From: Pseudomonadota bacterium
GTDB lineage: Bacteria > Pseudomonadota > Alphaproteobacteria > Rhizobiales > Beijerinckiaceae
Reading direction: 5' to 3'
NCBI GenBank assembly: GCA_028876585.1
Contig: JAGWRL010000047.1
Coordinates: forward strand, 1-9,196
DNA: 9,196 nt
Shown here: in pieces, positions 1 to 5,502 of the stretch
Numbering within the stretch: the first letter of the stretch is position 1
How the letters are laid out: each line of letters opens with the position of its first letter
Notes under the pieces: model-generated
The model's database searches: none
Told to the model about the DNA's origin: nothing
What the model saw: the letters and a program-made list of their open reading frames with translations, nothing else
Made by a program: the position numbers and the translations under genes

Positions 1-135
1 CGCGGCGGCGAGGCCGATCCCGCCCGCGACATCCGCCTGATCTGGCGAGCCGAGGAGCAAAGGTTTGACGAACCGGCGATTTCTGTCCCTGTGGCTGCCG
101 CGGCTGCCGACCGATCTCGCCAGGAAAGCGCATGA
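1..135 (+). CDS. imuA: Probable ImuA C-terminal end (partial, 5' cut by window)
   Basis: Frame 1 is open from the window edge to a TGA at 133-135, giving 44 visible residues. Before the imuB start its codons end in G or C at 18 of 21 positions, while frame 3 has about half, so frame 1 looks like the coding frame. The visible part contains IRLIWRAEEQRFDEPA. This resembles the C-terminus of alphaproteobacterial ImuA (RecA-like accessory factor of ImuB/DnaE2 mutagenesis), where a Trp-x-x-Glu-x-x-x-x-Phe-x-x-Pro-Ala pattern is followed by a loose Ala-rich tail. Position directly before imuB supports this. The reading overlaps imuB by 71 bases, which is long for such a junction. The catalytic part lies outside the window, so the name rests on context and a short tail match. 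Confidence 0.52.
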   Translation, partial: RGGEADPARDIRLIWRAEEQRFDEPAISVPVAAAAADRSRQESA

Positions 136-1591
136 GATCGACGCCGGCGCCGCGCTCGCCGTGGTGGCGACGCACAACAACGCGCGCCGGCTCGTCAGCG
201 TCGACGTTCAAGCCGAACGGCTCGGCCTCAGCGCCGGCCTGACGCTGGCCGACGCCCGCGCGCGCCATCCCGCGCTGGTCGCCGTCGAGGCCGATCCGGC
301 GGCCCAGGCGCTCGCGCTGGAGCGGCTCGCCGACGCCTCGTCGCGCTACACCCCGCTGGTCGCGCTCGACGGCGCGGACGCGCTGATGCTCGACGTCGCC
401 GGCGTCGCGCATCTGTTCGGCGGCGAGGCCGGCCTGATCGCTGACGCGGAAAGCCGTTTCGCCCGCGCGCGGCTGACGCTGAGAGCCGGCCTCGCCGACA
501 CGCCGCGCGCGGCCGCCGCGCTCGCCCGCTTCGGCCGCCTCGCCTGCGCCCCGGCGGGTCTGGAAGGCAAAGCCTTCGCCAAATTGTTCCACGACATGCC
601 CGTCGCCGCGCTGGGGATCGCGCCGGCGCTGACGGGCGAACTCTCCCGCGCCGGCTTGAAACGCATTGGCGACCTCGCTTTGCGGCCGCGCGCGCCGATC
701 GCCGCCCGTTTCGGCGCCGATCTGATCGCCCGGCTCGACGAATTGCACGGGGCCTCGCGGCCCTCGATCTCGCCGCGCTTCGCCGCCCCCGATGTCCTCG
801 CCGAGCGGCGTTTCGCCAGCCCGATCCAGCACTGGCAAGCGGTCGAGGCGACGCTGAACCGGCTCGCCGACGATCTCGTGGTGTTGCTGGAGCGGCGGCG
901 CCAAGGCGCGCGAAAACTGGAGCTGGCGCTGTTCCGCGTCGACGGCGCGGCGTGGCGGCTGCGCATCGCGGCGAGCCGGCCGCTCAACGAGGCGCGCGCG
1001 ATCGTGCGGCTGTTCCAGGAGCGGTTGCGGCATGGCGAGCCGATCGACCCCGGCTTCGGCATCGACCTGATGCGGCTCTCCTGCCTGCTGGCCGAAGACG
1101 CCGCGCCCTCGCAGCACGCCTTCGAGCGCGCCTTCGAGGAGACCCAGGCCAAAAACCTCGCCGACCTGATCGACCGGCTCGGCGCCCGGCTCGGGCCGTC
1201 GCGGGTGACGCGGCAGACGCTGGTGGACGCGCATCTGCCGGAGCAGAGTTTCCTGTCGCGCCCCGCCGCCAAGGGGCCGCCGCCGCCGGGCGCGCTGGAG
1301 ATTCCGGAGCGGCCGCTAAAACTGTTCGAGCGCCCCGAACCGATCGAGGCTTTGGCGGAAGTGCCCGACGGGCCGCCGCTGCGCTTCCGCTGGCGGCGCG
1401 TGCTGCGCGAGGTCGCCGCCATCGAGGGGCCGGAGCGGATCGCGCCGCCGTGGTGGCGCGGCCCCAGCGGCCCGACGCGCGACTATTTCCGCGCCGAGGA
1501 TTCTTTCGGCCGCCGCTATTGGCTCTACCGCGAGGGGTTTTATGGCGCCGACGCGCGGCCGAGGTGGTTTTTGCACGGTCTGTTCGGGTGA
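65..1591 (+). CDS. imuB: ImuB, inactive Y-family polymerase homologue (508 aa)
   Basis: ImuB is the Y-family-like scaffold of the ImuA-ImuB-DnaE2 mutasome; in Caulobacter and mycobacteria it links the error-prone polymerase DnaE2 to the beta clamp. It makes no DNA itself. The N-terminus reads LSLWLPRLPTD (residues 7-17), the ImuB version of the first Y-family motif, with no metal-binding Asp-x-Asp. LDVAGVAHLFGGE (109-121) stands where active polymerases carry Ser-x-Asp-Glu. The C-terminus RDYFRAEDSFGRRYWLYREG followed by PRWFLHGLFG is a hallmark of the family, and 508 residues is the usual length. The start is TTG at 65, chosen because homologues begin with this LWLPRL segment and GAGGAG lies at 52-57, seven bases upstream. 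Usually LexA-regulated with imuA; that promoter is outside the window. dnaE2 does not follow. Confidence 0.95.
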   Translation: MTNRRFLSLWLPRLPTDLARKAHEIDAGAALAVVATHNNARRLVSVDVQAERLGLSAGLTLADARARHPALVAVEADPAAQALALERLADASSRYTPLVALDGADALMLDVAGVAHLFGGEAGLIADAESRFARARLTLRAGLADTPRAAAALARFGRLACAPAGLEGKAFAKLFHDMPVAALGIAPALTGELSRAGLKRIGDLALRPRAPIAARFGADLIARLDELHGASRPSISPRFAAPDVLAERRFASPIQHWQAVEATLNRLADDLVVLLERRRQGARKLELALFRVDGAAWRLRIAASRPLNEARAIVRLFQERLRHGEPIDPGFGIDLMRLSCLLAEDAAPSQHAFERAFEETQAKNLADLIDRLGARLGPSRVTRQTLVDAHLPEQSFLSRPAAKGPPPPGALEIPERPLKLFERPEPIEALAEVPDGPPLRFRWRRVLREVAAIEGPERIAPPWWRGPSGPTRDYFRAEDSFGRRYWLYREGFYGADARPRWFLHGLFG

Positions 1592-1615
1592 GACGCGAAT
1601 TCGTGCTCGCGGCCG

Positions 1616-1641
1616 GGAACCGAACCCGGTCCTGGCCCGTT
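1616..1641 (+). promoter_or_regulatory. EcfG (general stress sigma factor)-type promoter
   Basis: GGAACC at 1616-1621 is followed by CGTT at 1638-1641, leaving 16 bases after the hexamer (17 after GGAAC). This is the published consensus for EcfG, the ECF sigma factor of the alphaproteobacterial PhyR-NepR-EcfG general stress response. It lies about 32 bases before the ATG of the DUF1328 gene and on its strand, leaving room for a start site near 1650 and for the ribosome-binding site at 1661-1665. The match is seen directly; use by EcfG is inferred. The -35 half also lies in a weak 7-base-pair hairpin (1611-1617 with 1625-1631). Confidence 0.7.
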
Positions 1642-1672
1642 GATCCACCGGCTCGATCTCGGAGACACCGCC

Positions 1673-1849
1673 ATGCCCGGCAATCTGATCTATTACGCGC
1701 TCGTCCTGATCGTCGTCGCGCTGATCGCGGCGCTGTTCGGCTTCGGCGGCGTCGCCTCGACCGCGATGGGCGGCGCGCATCTCTTGATCTGGCTGGCCGT
1801 CATCGTCATCGTCATCGGCGTCATCTTCGCGCTGATGCGCCGGGCGTAG
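1673..1849 (+). CDS. DUF1328 (UPF0391/YtjA-like) small membrane protein, 58 aa
   Basis: This tiny inner-membrane protein has no assigned biochemical function. It shows two hydrophobic helices, about residues 5-27 and 35-55, joined by a Gly-rich turn (FGFGGVASTAMGGA), and ends in the basic tail MRRA. This matches DUF1328 proteins, which are typically 50-60 residues with the signature ALIAALFGFGG. I chose the ATG at 1673 because GGAGA at 1661-1665 is seven bases upstream and family members start just before the first helix. A TTG at 1640 would add 11 residues but falls on the promoter -10 element. The gene stands alone, 81 bases after imuB, with its own stress-type promoter, so it is probably not an imuB operon member. 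Its stop codon is only seven bases from the convergent dinB stop. Confidence 0.9.
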   Translation: MPGNLIYYALVLIVVALIAALFGFGGVASTAMGGAHLLIWLAVIVIVIGVIFALMRRA

Positions 1850-1856
1850 CCCCGCC

Positions 1857-3110
1857 TCAGGGCTTGCCCCGGAACGCCAGCCCCCTGACCACCGAGCCGC
1901 GCCCGAATTTCTCGCGCAGCGCGTCGATCGCCTTCTCCCGCGCCTTCTCCTTGACCCGGTCGCCCTCGACCAGATCGGCGGCGTCGGCCTCCGCAGCCGG
2001 GCGCAGGTCGGTCGTGCCGATGCCGATCAGCCGGTAGCGTTCGCCGGGCGGCTGCGCGGCGAGCAGGGCGCGGGCGACCTCGAACAGGCGCGGCGCGAGT
2101 TGGGTCGGCGGCAGCGGGCGGGCGCGGGTGCGCAGCTTGAAATCGGGCAGCCGCAGTTTCAGCGTCACGCCGCCGGCGGCGAGCTCGGCCTGCTTTAGCC
2201 GGCGCGCGAGCTTTTCGCATAAGCCCAGCAGCGCCGCCTCCAGTTCGGCGCGCTCGCCGACATCCTCGATGAACGTCGTCTCGGCCGACACGCTCTTGCT
2301 CTCGCGCTCGCTCGACACTTTTCGCGCATCAATGCCGCGCGCCAGCCGCCACAGCCGGCGCCCGTCGTCGCCGAGCCGCGCCAAAGCCTGCCCCTCGTCG
2401 ATTTTCTGCAAATCGCCGATTCTGCGGAACCCGAGCCGCTCCAGCCGCTGCCGCGCCACCTCGCCGACGCCCCACAGCCGGCCGACGCTCAAGGGCGCCA
2501 GCAGGCCCACCGCCTCGCCCTCGGCGATGACGGAAAACCCCCTGGGCTTATCGAGATCGGAGGCGAATTTCGCCAGAAACTTGCAATAGCTGAGGCCAAT
2601 CGACACCGTCACGCCGATCTCGCGCTCCACCTTCAGGGCGAACCGCGCCAGCGCCGGCGCGATCGCCAGCCCGAGCGCCGCCTCGCAGCCGGCCAGATCG
2701 AGAAACGCCTCGTCGATCGAGACCGGCTCGACCAGCGGCGTCAGCGCCTCCATCAGCGCGCGGATCTGGCGCGACACGGCGGAATATTTCGCCATTTCAG
2801 GGGCCAGTACGACCGCGTCGGGACAGAGTTTTAGCGCCCGCGCCATCGGCATGGCGGAGCGCACGCCATAGGTGCGGGCGATGTAGCAGGCGGTCGACAC
2901 CACGCCGCGCTTCATGCCGCCGCCGATGATCAGCGGCTTGTCCAGAAGTTCCGGCCGGTCGCGCTTCTCGACCGAGGCGTAGAACGCGTCGCAATCGACA
3001 TGAGCGATGTGCAGCGCCGGATCGGCGCGCGCGATGCGCGGCGAGCCGCAGCGCGGGCAGCGCCCGGCCGGCGGCGCCGGCGTGAGACAGTCGCGGCAGA
3101 AGGCGATCAA
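1857..3110 (-). CDS. dinB: DNA polymerase IV (Y family) with N-terminal zinc ribbon, 417 aa
   Basis: This is a translesion DNA polymerase that bypasses damaged bases with low fidelity. Residues 5-21 hold two CxxC pairs (C5/C8 and C18/C21), a small zinc ribbon found on many Hyphomicrobiales DinB proteins but absent from E. coli DinB. The palm begins at HVDCDAFYASVE (37-48): D39 is the first metal-binding acid and Y44 is at the steric-gate position that excludes ribonucleotides. SIDEAFLD (131-138) supplies D133 and E134, so the enzyme should be active. A helix-hairpin-helix thumb (about 200-235) and little finger (about 270-370) follow. No obvious C-terminal clamp-binding pentapeptide is seen. 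The start is TTG at 3110, needed to include the ribbon; it overlaps the DUF3572 stop as TTGA, implying translational coupling. Confidence 0.97.
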   Translation of the reverse strand: MIAFCRDCLTPAPPAGRCPRCGSPRIARADPALHIAHVDCDAFYASVEKRDRPELLDKPLIIGGGMKRGVVSTACYIARTYGVRSAMPMARALKLCPDAVVLAPEMAKYSAVSRQIRALMEALTPLVEPVSIDEAFLDLAGCEAALGLAIAPALARFALKVEREIGVTVSIGLSYCKFLAKFASDLDKPRGFSVIAEGEAVGLLAPLSVGRLWGVGEVARQRLERLGFRRIGDLQKIDEGQALARLGDDGRRLWRLARGIDARKVSSERESKSVSAETTFIEDVGERAELEAALLGLCEKLARRLKQAELAAGGVTLKLRLPDFKLRTRARPLPPTQLAPRLFEVARALLAAQPPGERYRLIGIGTTDLRPAAEADAADLVEGDRVKEKAREKAIDALREKFGRGSVVRGLAFRGKP

Positions 3111-3427
3111 AATTCGGCGGGCGGCGGTCCGCCCATCGCGCGCCGCGTCGCCGCTATGCTTTCGGGCGCGAGGTTGCGGCTGGCGGCGAAGGCGATCAGC
3201 AGCGGCTCGTCGCCGAGCAGGTAATCCAGCACCGCTGTCAGAAAGCCGGGATCGGCGGCGGCGGCGCGCAGATTGTGCGGCCCCAACCCGCAGATGTCGA
3301 GAAAACGCGACAGCCGGTCCGGCTCCTGCGCCAGAAAGGACAGCGCGGCGACCGCCAGCTCTTGCCCTTCTTCGCGTAAAGTTGAAGTCTTGCGGCCGAT
3401 AGAGCGTCCAGACACACGATTCTCCAT
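3107..3427 (-). CDS. DUF3572 family protein, 106 aa
   Basis: This is a small, soluble, mostly helical protein of unknown function, recognised by the run QELAVAALSFLAQEPDRLSR, then GLGPHNLRAA, then a VLDYLLGDEPLLIAFA block and an MGG near the C-terminus. These are the conserved blocks of DUF3572, a family I know only from Alphaproteobacteria. It is slightly long because of a basic N-terminal tail (MENRVSGRSIGRK). The ATG at 3427 has only a weak CAGG nine bases upstream. Its stop shares bases with the dinB start, so the two are co-transcribed and probably translationally coupled. That makes a link to DinB or the damage response plausible but unproven. The gene diverges from divK across 74 bases. 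No cysteine pairs, membrane helices or catalytic motif are apparent. Confidence 0.92.
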   Translation of the reverse strand: MENRVSGRSIGRKTSTLREEGQELAVAALSFLAQEPDRLSRFLDICGLGPHNLRAAAADPGFLTAVLDYLLGDEPLLIAFAASRNLAPESIAATRRAMGGPPPAEF

Positions 3428-3443
3428 TCGTAAACGCCTGTCG

Positions 3444-3479
3444 GCTAGTGTGAAGACGCCGGGAACGCTAGTGTCGAAG
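3444..3479. repeat. Pair of direct repeats in the dinB-operon/divK control region
   Basis: GCTAGTGTGAAG at 3444-3455 recurs as GCTAGTGTCGAAG at 3467-3479, with a single base inserted in the second copy. The copies start 23 bases apart, about two helical turns, so a dimeric regulator could bind both from one face. GCTA also resembles the first half of the -10 element (GCTANAWC) of Caulobacter housekeeping promoters, but no convincing -35 sits at the right distance. The function is unknown; either divK or the DUF3572-dinB unit could be the target. Confidence 0.55.
3452..3466 (-). promoter_or_regulatory. Near-match to alphaproteobacterial LexA (SOS) box
   Basis: Read on the minus strand, GTTC (3466-3463) is followed after exactly seven bases by CTTC (3455-3452). 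The alphaproteobacterial LexA box is GTTC-N7-GTTC, so seven of eight specified bases agree. It lies 25-39 bases upstream of the DUF3572 ATG, where repressor binding would block a promoter of the DUF3572-dinB operon, and dinB is often SOS-controlled. With one mismatch in a short region, chance cannot be excluded. Confidence 0.42.
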
Positions 3480-3501
3480 TCCGCCCGCCATGGATCGCTG
3501 A

Positions 3502-3879
3502 ATGAGCAAGACCGTTCTCATCGTAGAGGACAACGAGCTGAACATGAAGCTCTTCAACGATCTGTTGGAGACGCGCGGCTGCAAAATCGTCCAGACGCGC
3601 AACGGCGTCGAGGCGGTCAAGCTCGCCCGTGAAACCCGGCCCGATCTCATCCTCATGGACATCCAATTGCCCGAGGTTTCCGGCCTCGAGGTGACGCAAT
3701 GGTTAAAGGACGATGAATCGCTTCGTTCGATTCCCGTCATTGCCGTTACGGCTTTCGCAATGAAAGGGGACGAAGAGAAAATCCTGCAAGGGGGCTGCGA
3801 AGCCTACCTGTCGAAGCCGATTTCCGTTGCGAAGTTTTTCGAGACGGTCGACCAGTTCCTTGGAGCGCCTAAGCGATGA
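3502..3879 (+). CDS. divK: DivK single-domain response regulator, 125 aa
   Basis: DivK is an essential polar cell-cycle signalling protein in Caulobacter and relatives. It is phosphorylated by DivJ, dephosphorylated by PleC, and acts through DivL-CckA to lower CtrA activity. The protein is one receiver domain with no output domain: acidic pair E9-D10, phosphoacceptor D53 in [11 protein letters not shown]83, and K105 in LSKPI. D53 has the same number as in Caulobacter DivK, and the length is typical. The ATG at 3502 lacks a strong ribosome-binding site. A three-codon reading frame, ATG GAT CGC TGA (3490-3501), abuts it and is probably accidental. The stop overlaps the pleD start by four bases (ATGA), giving the conserved divK-pleD operon. 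Its wobble bases are clearly less GC-rich than those of its neighbours. Confidence 0.97.
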   Translation: MSKTVLIVEDNELNMKLFNDLLETRGCKIVQTRNGVEAVKLARETRPDLILMDIQLPEVSGLEVTQWLKDDESLRSIPVIAVTAFAMKGDEEKILQGGCEAYLSKPISVAKFFETVDQFLGAPKR

Positions 3880-5246
3880 CCGCTCGTGTCCTCGTCGTCG
3901 ACGACAATCCCGCCAATTGCAAACTGCTCGAAGTGCGGCTCAACAACGAATATTTCGAGGTTTTGACCGCTTCCAACGGCCCCGACGCCATCGCCATCTG
4001 CGAAAAGTCGCTGTGCGACATCGTGCTGCTCGACGTGATGATGCCGGAGATGGACGGCTTCGAGGTCTGCCGGCGGCTGAAGAGCCACGTCTCGACCGCG
4101 CATCTGCCGATCGTCATGGTCACCGCGCTCGACCAGCCCGCCGACCGGGTGCGCGGGCTGGAGGCCGGCGCCGACGACTTTCTCACCAAGCCGATCGACG
4201 AGATGCAACTGATCGCCCGCGTGCGCTCGCTGTCGCGGCTGAAGGTGACGATCGACGAATTGCGCAACCGCGCCGCCACCACGGTCGCGCTCGGCATGAT
4301 CGCGCCGTTCGCGATGCAGAGCGCCGAGGACGGGCGGCGCGGCCGGCTGTTGATCGTCGACGACCGCAAGAATTCCGCCGAGCGGCTGTCGGTCGCGCTC
4401 AGCCCGCTGCACGCTGTCAGCATCGAGGCGAACGCGCAGGAAGCGATGTTCAAGGCGGCGGAGGATCACGTCGACGTCCTCATCATCAGCTTAGGCCTGG
4501 CGAATTACGATTCGCTGCGGCTGTGCAGCCAGATCCGCGCGCTGGAGCGCACCCGCAACCTGCCGATTCTGCTGGTCGCCGACGCCGAGGACCGCGAGCG
4601 CGTGCTGCGCGGCATGGAGCTTGGCGTCAACGACTGGCTGAGCCGGCCGGTCGACCGCAACGAGTTGCTCGCCCGCGTGCGCACCCAGTTGCGGCAGAAG
4701 CGCTACGCCGACAGCCTGCGCGAGAAAGTGCAGCAATCGATCGAACTCGCCCTGTTCGACCCGCTGACCGGCCTCAACAACCGCCGCTTCCTGGAGAACC
4801 ATCTCTCGACGATGATCGAGAACGCCCGCATCCGGCGCGCGCCGCTGACGCTGATGATCCTCGACATCGACCATTTCAAGCGCGTCAACGACACCTACGG
4901 CCACGATTGCGGCGACGAGGTGCTGAAAGGCTTCGCCGACCGGTTGCGCGGCATCATCCGCGGCGGCGATCTCCTGTGCCGGCTCGGCGGCGAGGAATTC
5001 GTCATCGTGATGCCCGGCGTCAACGTCACCGCCGCCGCCCGCATCGCCGAGCGGGCGCGTCAGGCGATCGAGCAGGAGGCGTTCGTGATGGCCGAGGGGG
5101 GGCAGTCGATCGCCATCACCACCTCGATCGGCCTCGCCGAACGGCGCGACGATTCCAGCTCGCACGAACTCTACCGCCGCGCCGATCAGGCGCTGTACCG
5201 CTCCAAATCGGAAGGGCGCAACCGGGTGACGGCGGCGGCGGCCTGA
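3876..5246 (+). CDS. pleD: PleD diguanylate cyclase response regulator (REC-REC-GGDEF), 456 aa
   Basis: PleD makes cyclic di-GMP from two GTP when phosphorylated, controlling the motile-to-sessile switch and polar development in Caulobacter. Receiver 1 (about 1-120) is complete: D9-D10, phosphoacceptor D53 ([11 protein letters not shown]), T83, and K105 in LTKPID. Receiver 2 (about 155-270) is degenerate: S205 is at the phosphoacceptor position and R257 replaces the lysine, fitting its known role as a dimerisation adaptor. The cyclase domain (about 285-450) has [10 protein letters not shown], metal-binding D330 in ILDIDHFK, the active-site GGEEF (371-375) and the feedback-inhibition site R362-x-x-D365. 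It should therefore be active and product-inhibited. GGAG at 3862-3865 precedes the ATG, which overlaps the divK stop. It ends in an Ala run coded by a GCG-rich stretch. Confidence 0.98.
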   Translation: MTARVLVVDDNPANCKLLEVRLNNEYFEVLTASNGPDAIAICEKSLCDIVLLDVMMPEMDGFEVCRRLKSHVSTAHLPIVMVTALDQPADRVRGLEAGADDFLTKPIDEMQLIARVRSLSRLKVTIDELRNRAATTVALGMIAPFAMQSAEDGRRGRLLIVDDRKNSAERLSVALSPLHAVSIEANAQEAMFKAAEDHVDVLIISLGLANYDSLRLCSQIRALERTRNLPILLVADAEDRERVLRGMELGVNDWLSRPVDRNELLARVRTQLRQKRYADSLREKVQQSIELALFDPLTGLNNRRFLENHLSTMIENARIRRAPLTLMILDIDHFKRVNDTYGHDCGDEVLKGFADRLRGIIRGGDLLCRLGGEEFVIVMPGVNVTAAARIAERARQAIEQEAFVMAEGGQSIAITTSIGLAERRDDSSSHELYRRADQALYRSKSEGRNRVTAAAA

Positions 5247-5319
5247 GCGGAGCGCAGACAGCGCCACCCAACACATCTCATGGCCATTCGCGAGGATGAG
5301 GGCCTATTCGACCGCTCGC

Positions 5320-5352
5320 CGTCATGGCCGGGCTCGTCCCGGCCATCCACGC
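5320..5352 (+). repeat. Palindromic intergenic repeat, copy 1
   Basis: This 33-base unit contains a perfect 9-base-pair stem, ATGGCCGGG (5324-5332) with CCCGGCCAT (5338-5346), around the loop CTCGT. From memory, very similar GTCATGGCCGGGCT-type units are scattered between genes in many Hyphomicrobiales genomes, where they resemble REP elements. It lies 73 bases after the pleD stop and may act as a transcript end or mRNA-stabilising hairpin. No T-run follows. Confidence 0.82.
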
Positions 5353-5428
5353 GGTTCCGCCGCCCTTCATGGTTGAAAAGTAAATTCGACTGTATGTGCA
5401 ATGTCTTAGGTCGCCAAATCTCTCAGCG

Positions 5429-5461
5429 GCGTGGATGCCCGGGACGAGCCCGGGCATGACG
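5429..5461 (-). repeat. Palindromic intergenic repeat, copy 2 (inverted)
   Basis: This is the reverse complement of copy 1 at 31 of 33 positions. It forms its own 9-base-pair stem, ATGCCCGGG (5435-5443) with CCCGGGCAT (5449-5457), around ACGAG. The two differences from copy 1 are a C/G swap in one arm and the matching swap in the other, so the hairpin is kept. It lies 42 bases past the stop of the RraA-like gene, so each convergent gene has one copy at its 3' side. Confidence 0.82.
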
Positions 5462-5502
5462 AACCCGACGCGCTCTCGGGTTATCCTCTCTGCGACTTGG
5501 TG

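Larger units (their letters stand above)
5247..5502. other. Gene-free convergent spacer between pleD and the RraA-like gene
   Basis: Both flanking genes end here and I see no coding sequence with a start signal. The stretch holds the two inverted palindromic repeats and, between them (5353-5428), a comparatively AT-rich 76 bases around TTGAAAAGTAAATTCGAC. Short readings across the repeats give peptides such as DARDEPGHD and DGRDEPGHD. These are translations of the repeat itself, often mis-annotated as proteins. No transposase, target-site duplication or RNA gene is visible. Confidence 0.75.

Noticed and set aside
1611..1631. Hairpin after imuB as a rho-independent terminator
   Set aside because: Weak 7-pair stem including a G-T pair and no T-run; the overlap with the EcfG -35 element explains the bases better.
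1842..1880. Bidirectional terminator between the DUF1328 and dinB stops
   Set aside because: Only seven bases separate the stops, and the GGGC/GCCC stems there are four pairs long without T-runs.
952..2037. Long plus-strand open frame (361 codons) across the imuB end and dinB
   Set aside because: Arg/Ala-rich product without family signature. It spans a well-supported imuB end, the DUF1328 gene and antisense dinB, as expected of a GC-rich shadow frame.
3462..3490. Second EcfG promoter starting at GGAAC (3462-3466)
   Set aside because: No CGTT occurs 16-17 bases downstream.
3490..3501. Three-codon reading frame ATG GAT CGC TGA abutting the divK start, as a possible leader peptide
   Set aside because: Too short to judge, no ribosome-binding site seen and no conservation data.
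3827..5299. 490-codon plus-strand frame over pleD
   Set aside because: It is pleD read one frame off, Arg-rich and low-complexity. The true pleD frame carries all receiver and GGDEF motifs.
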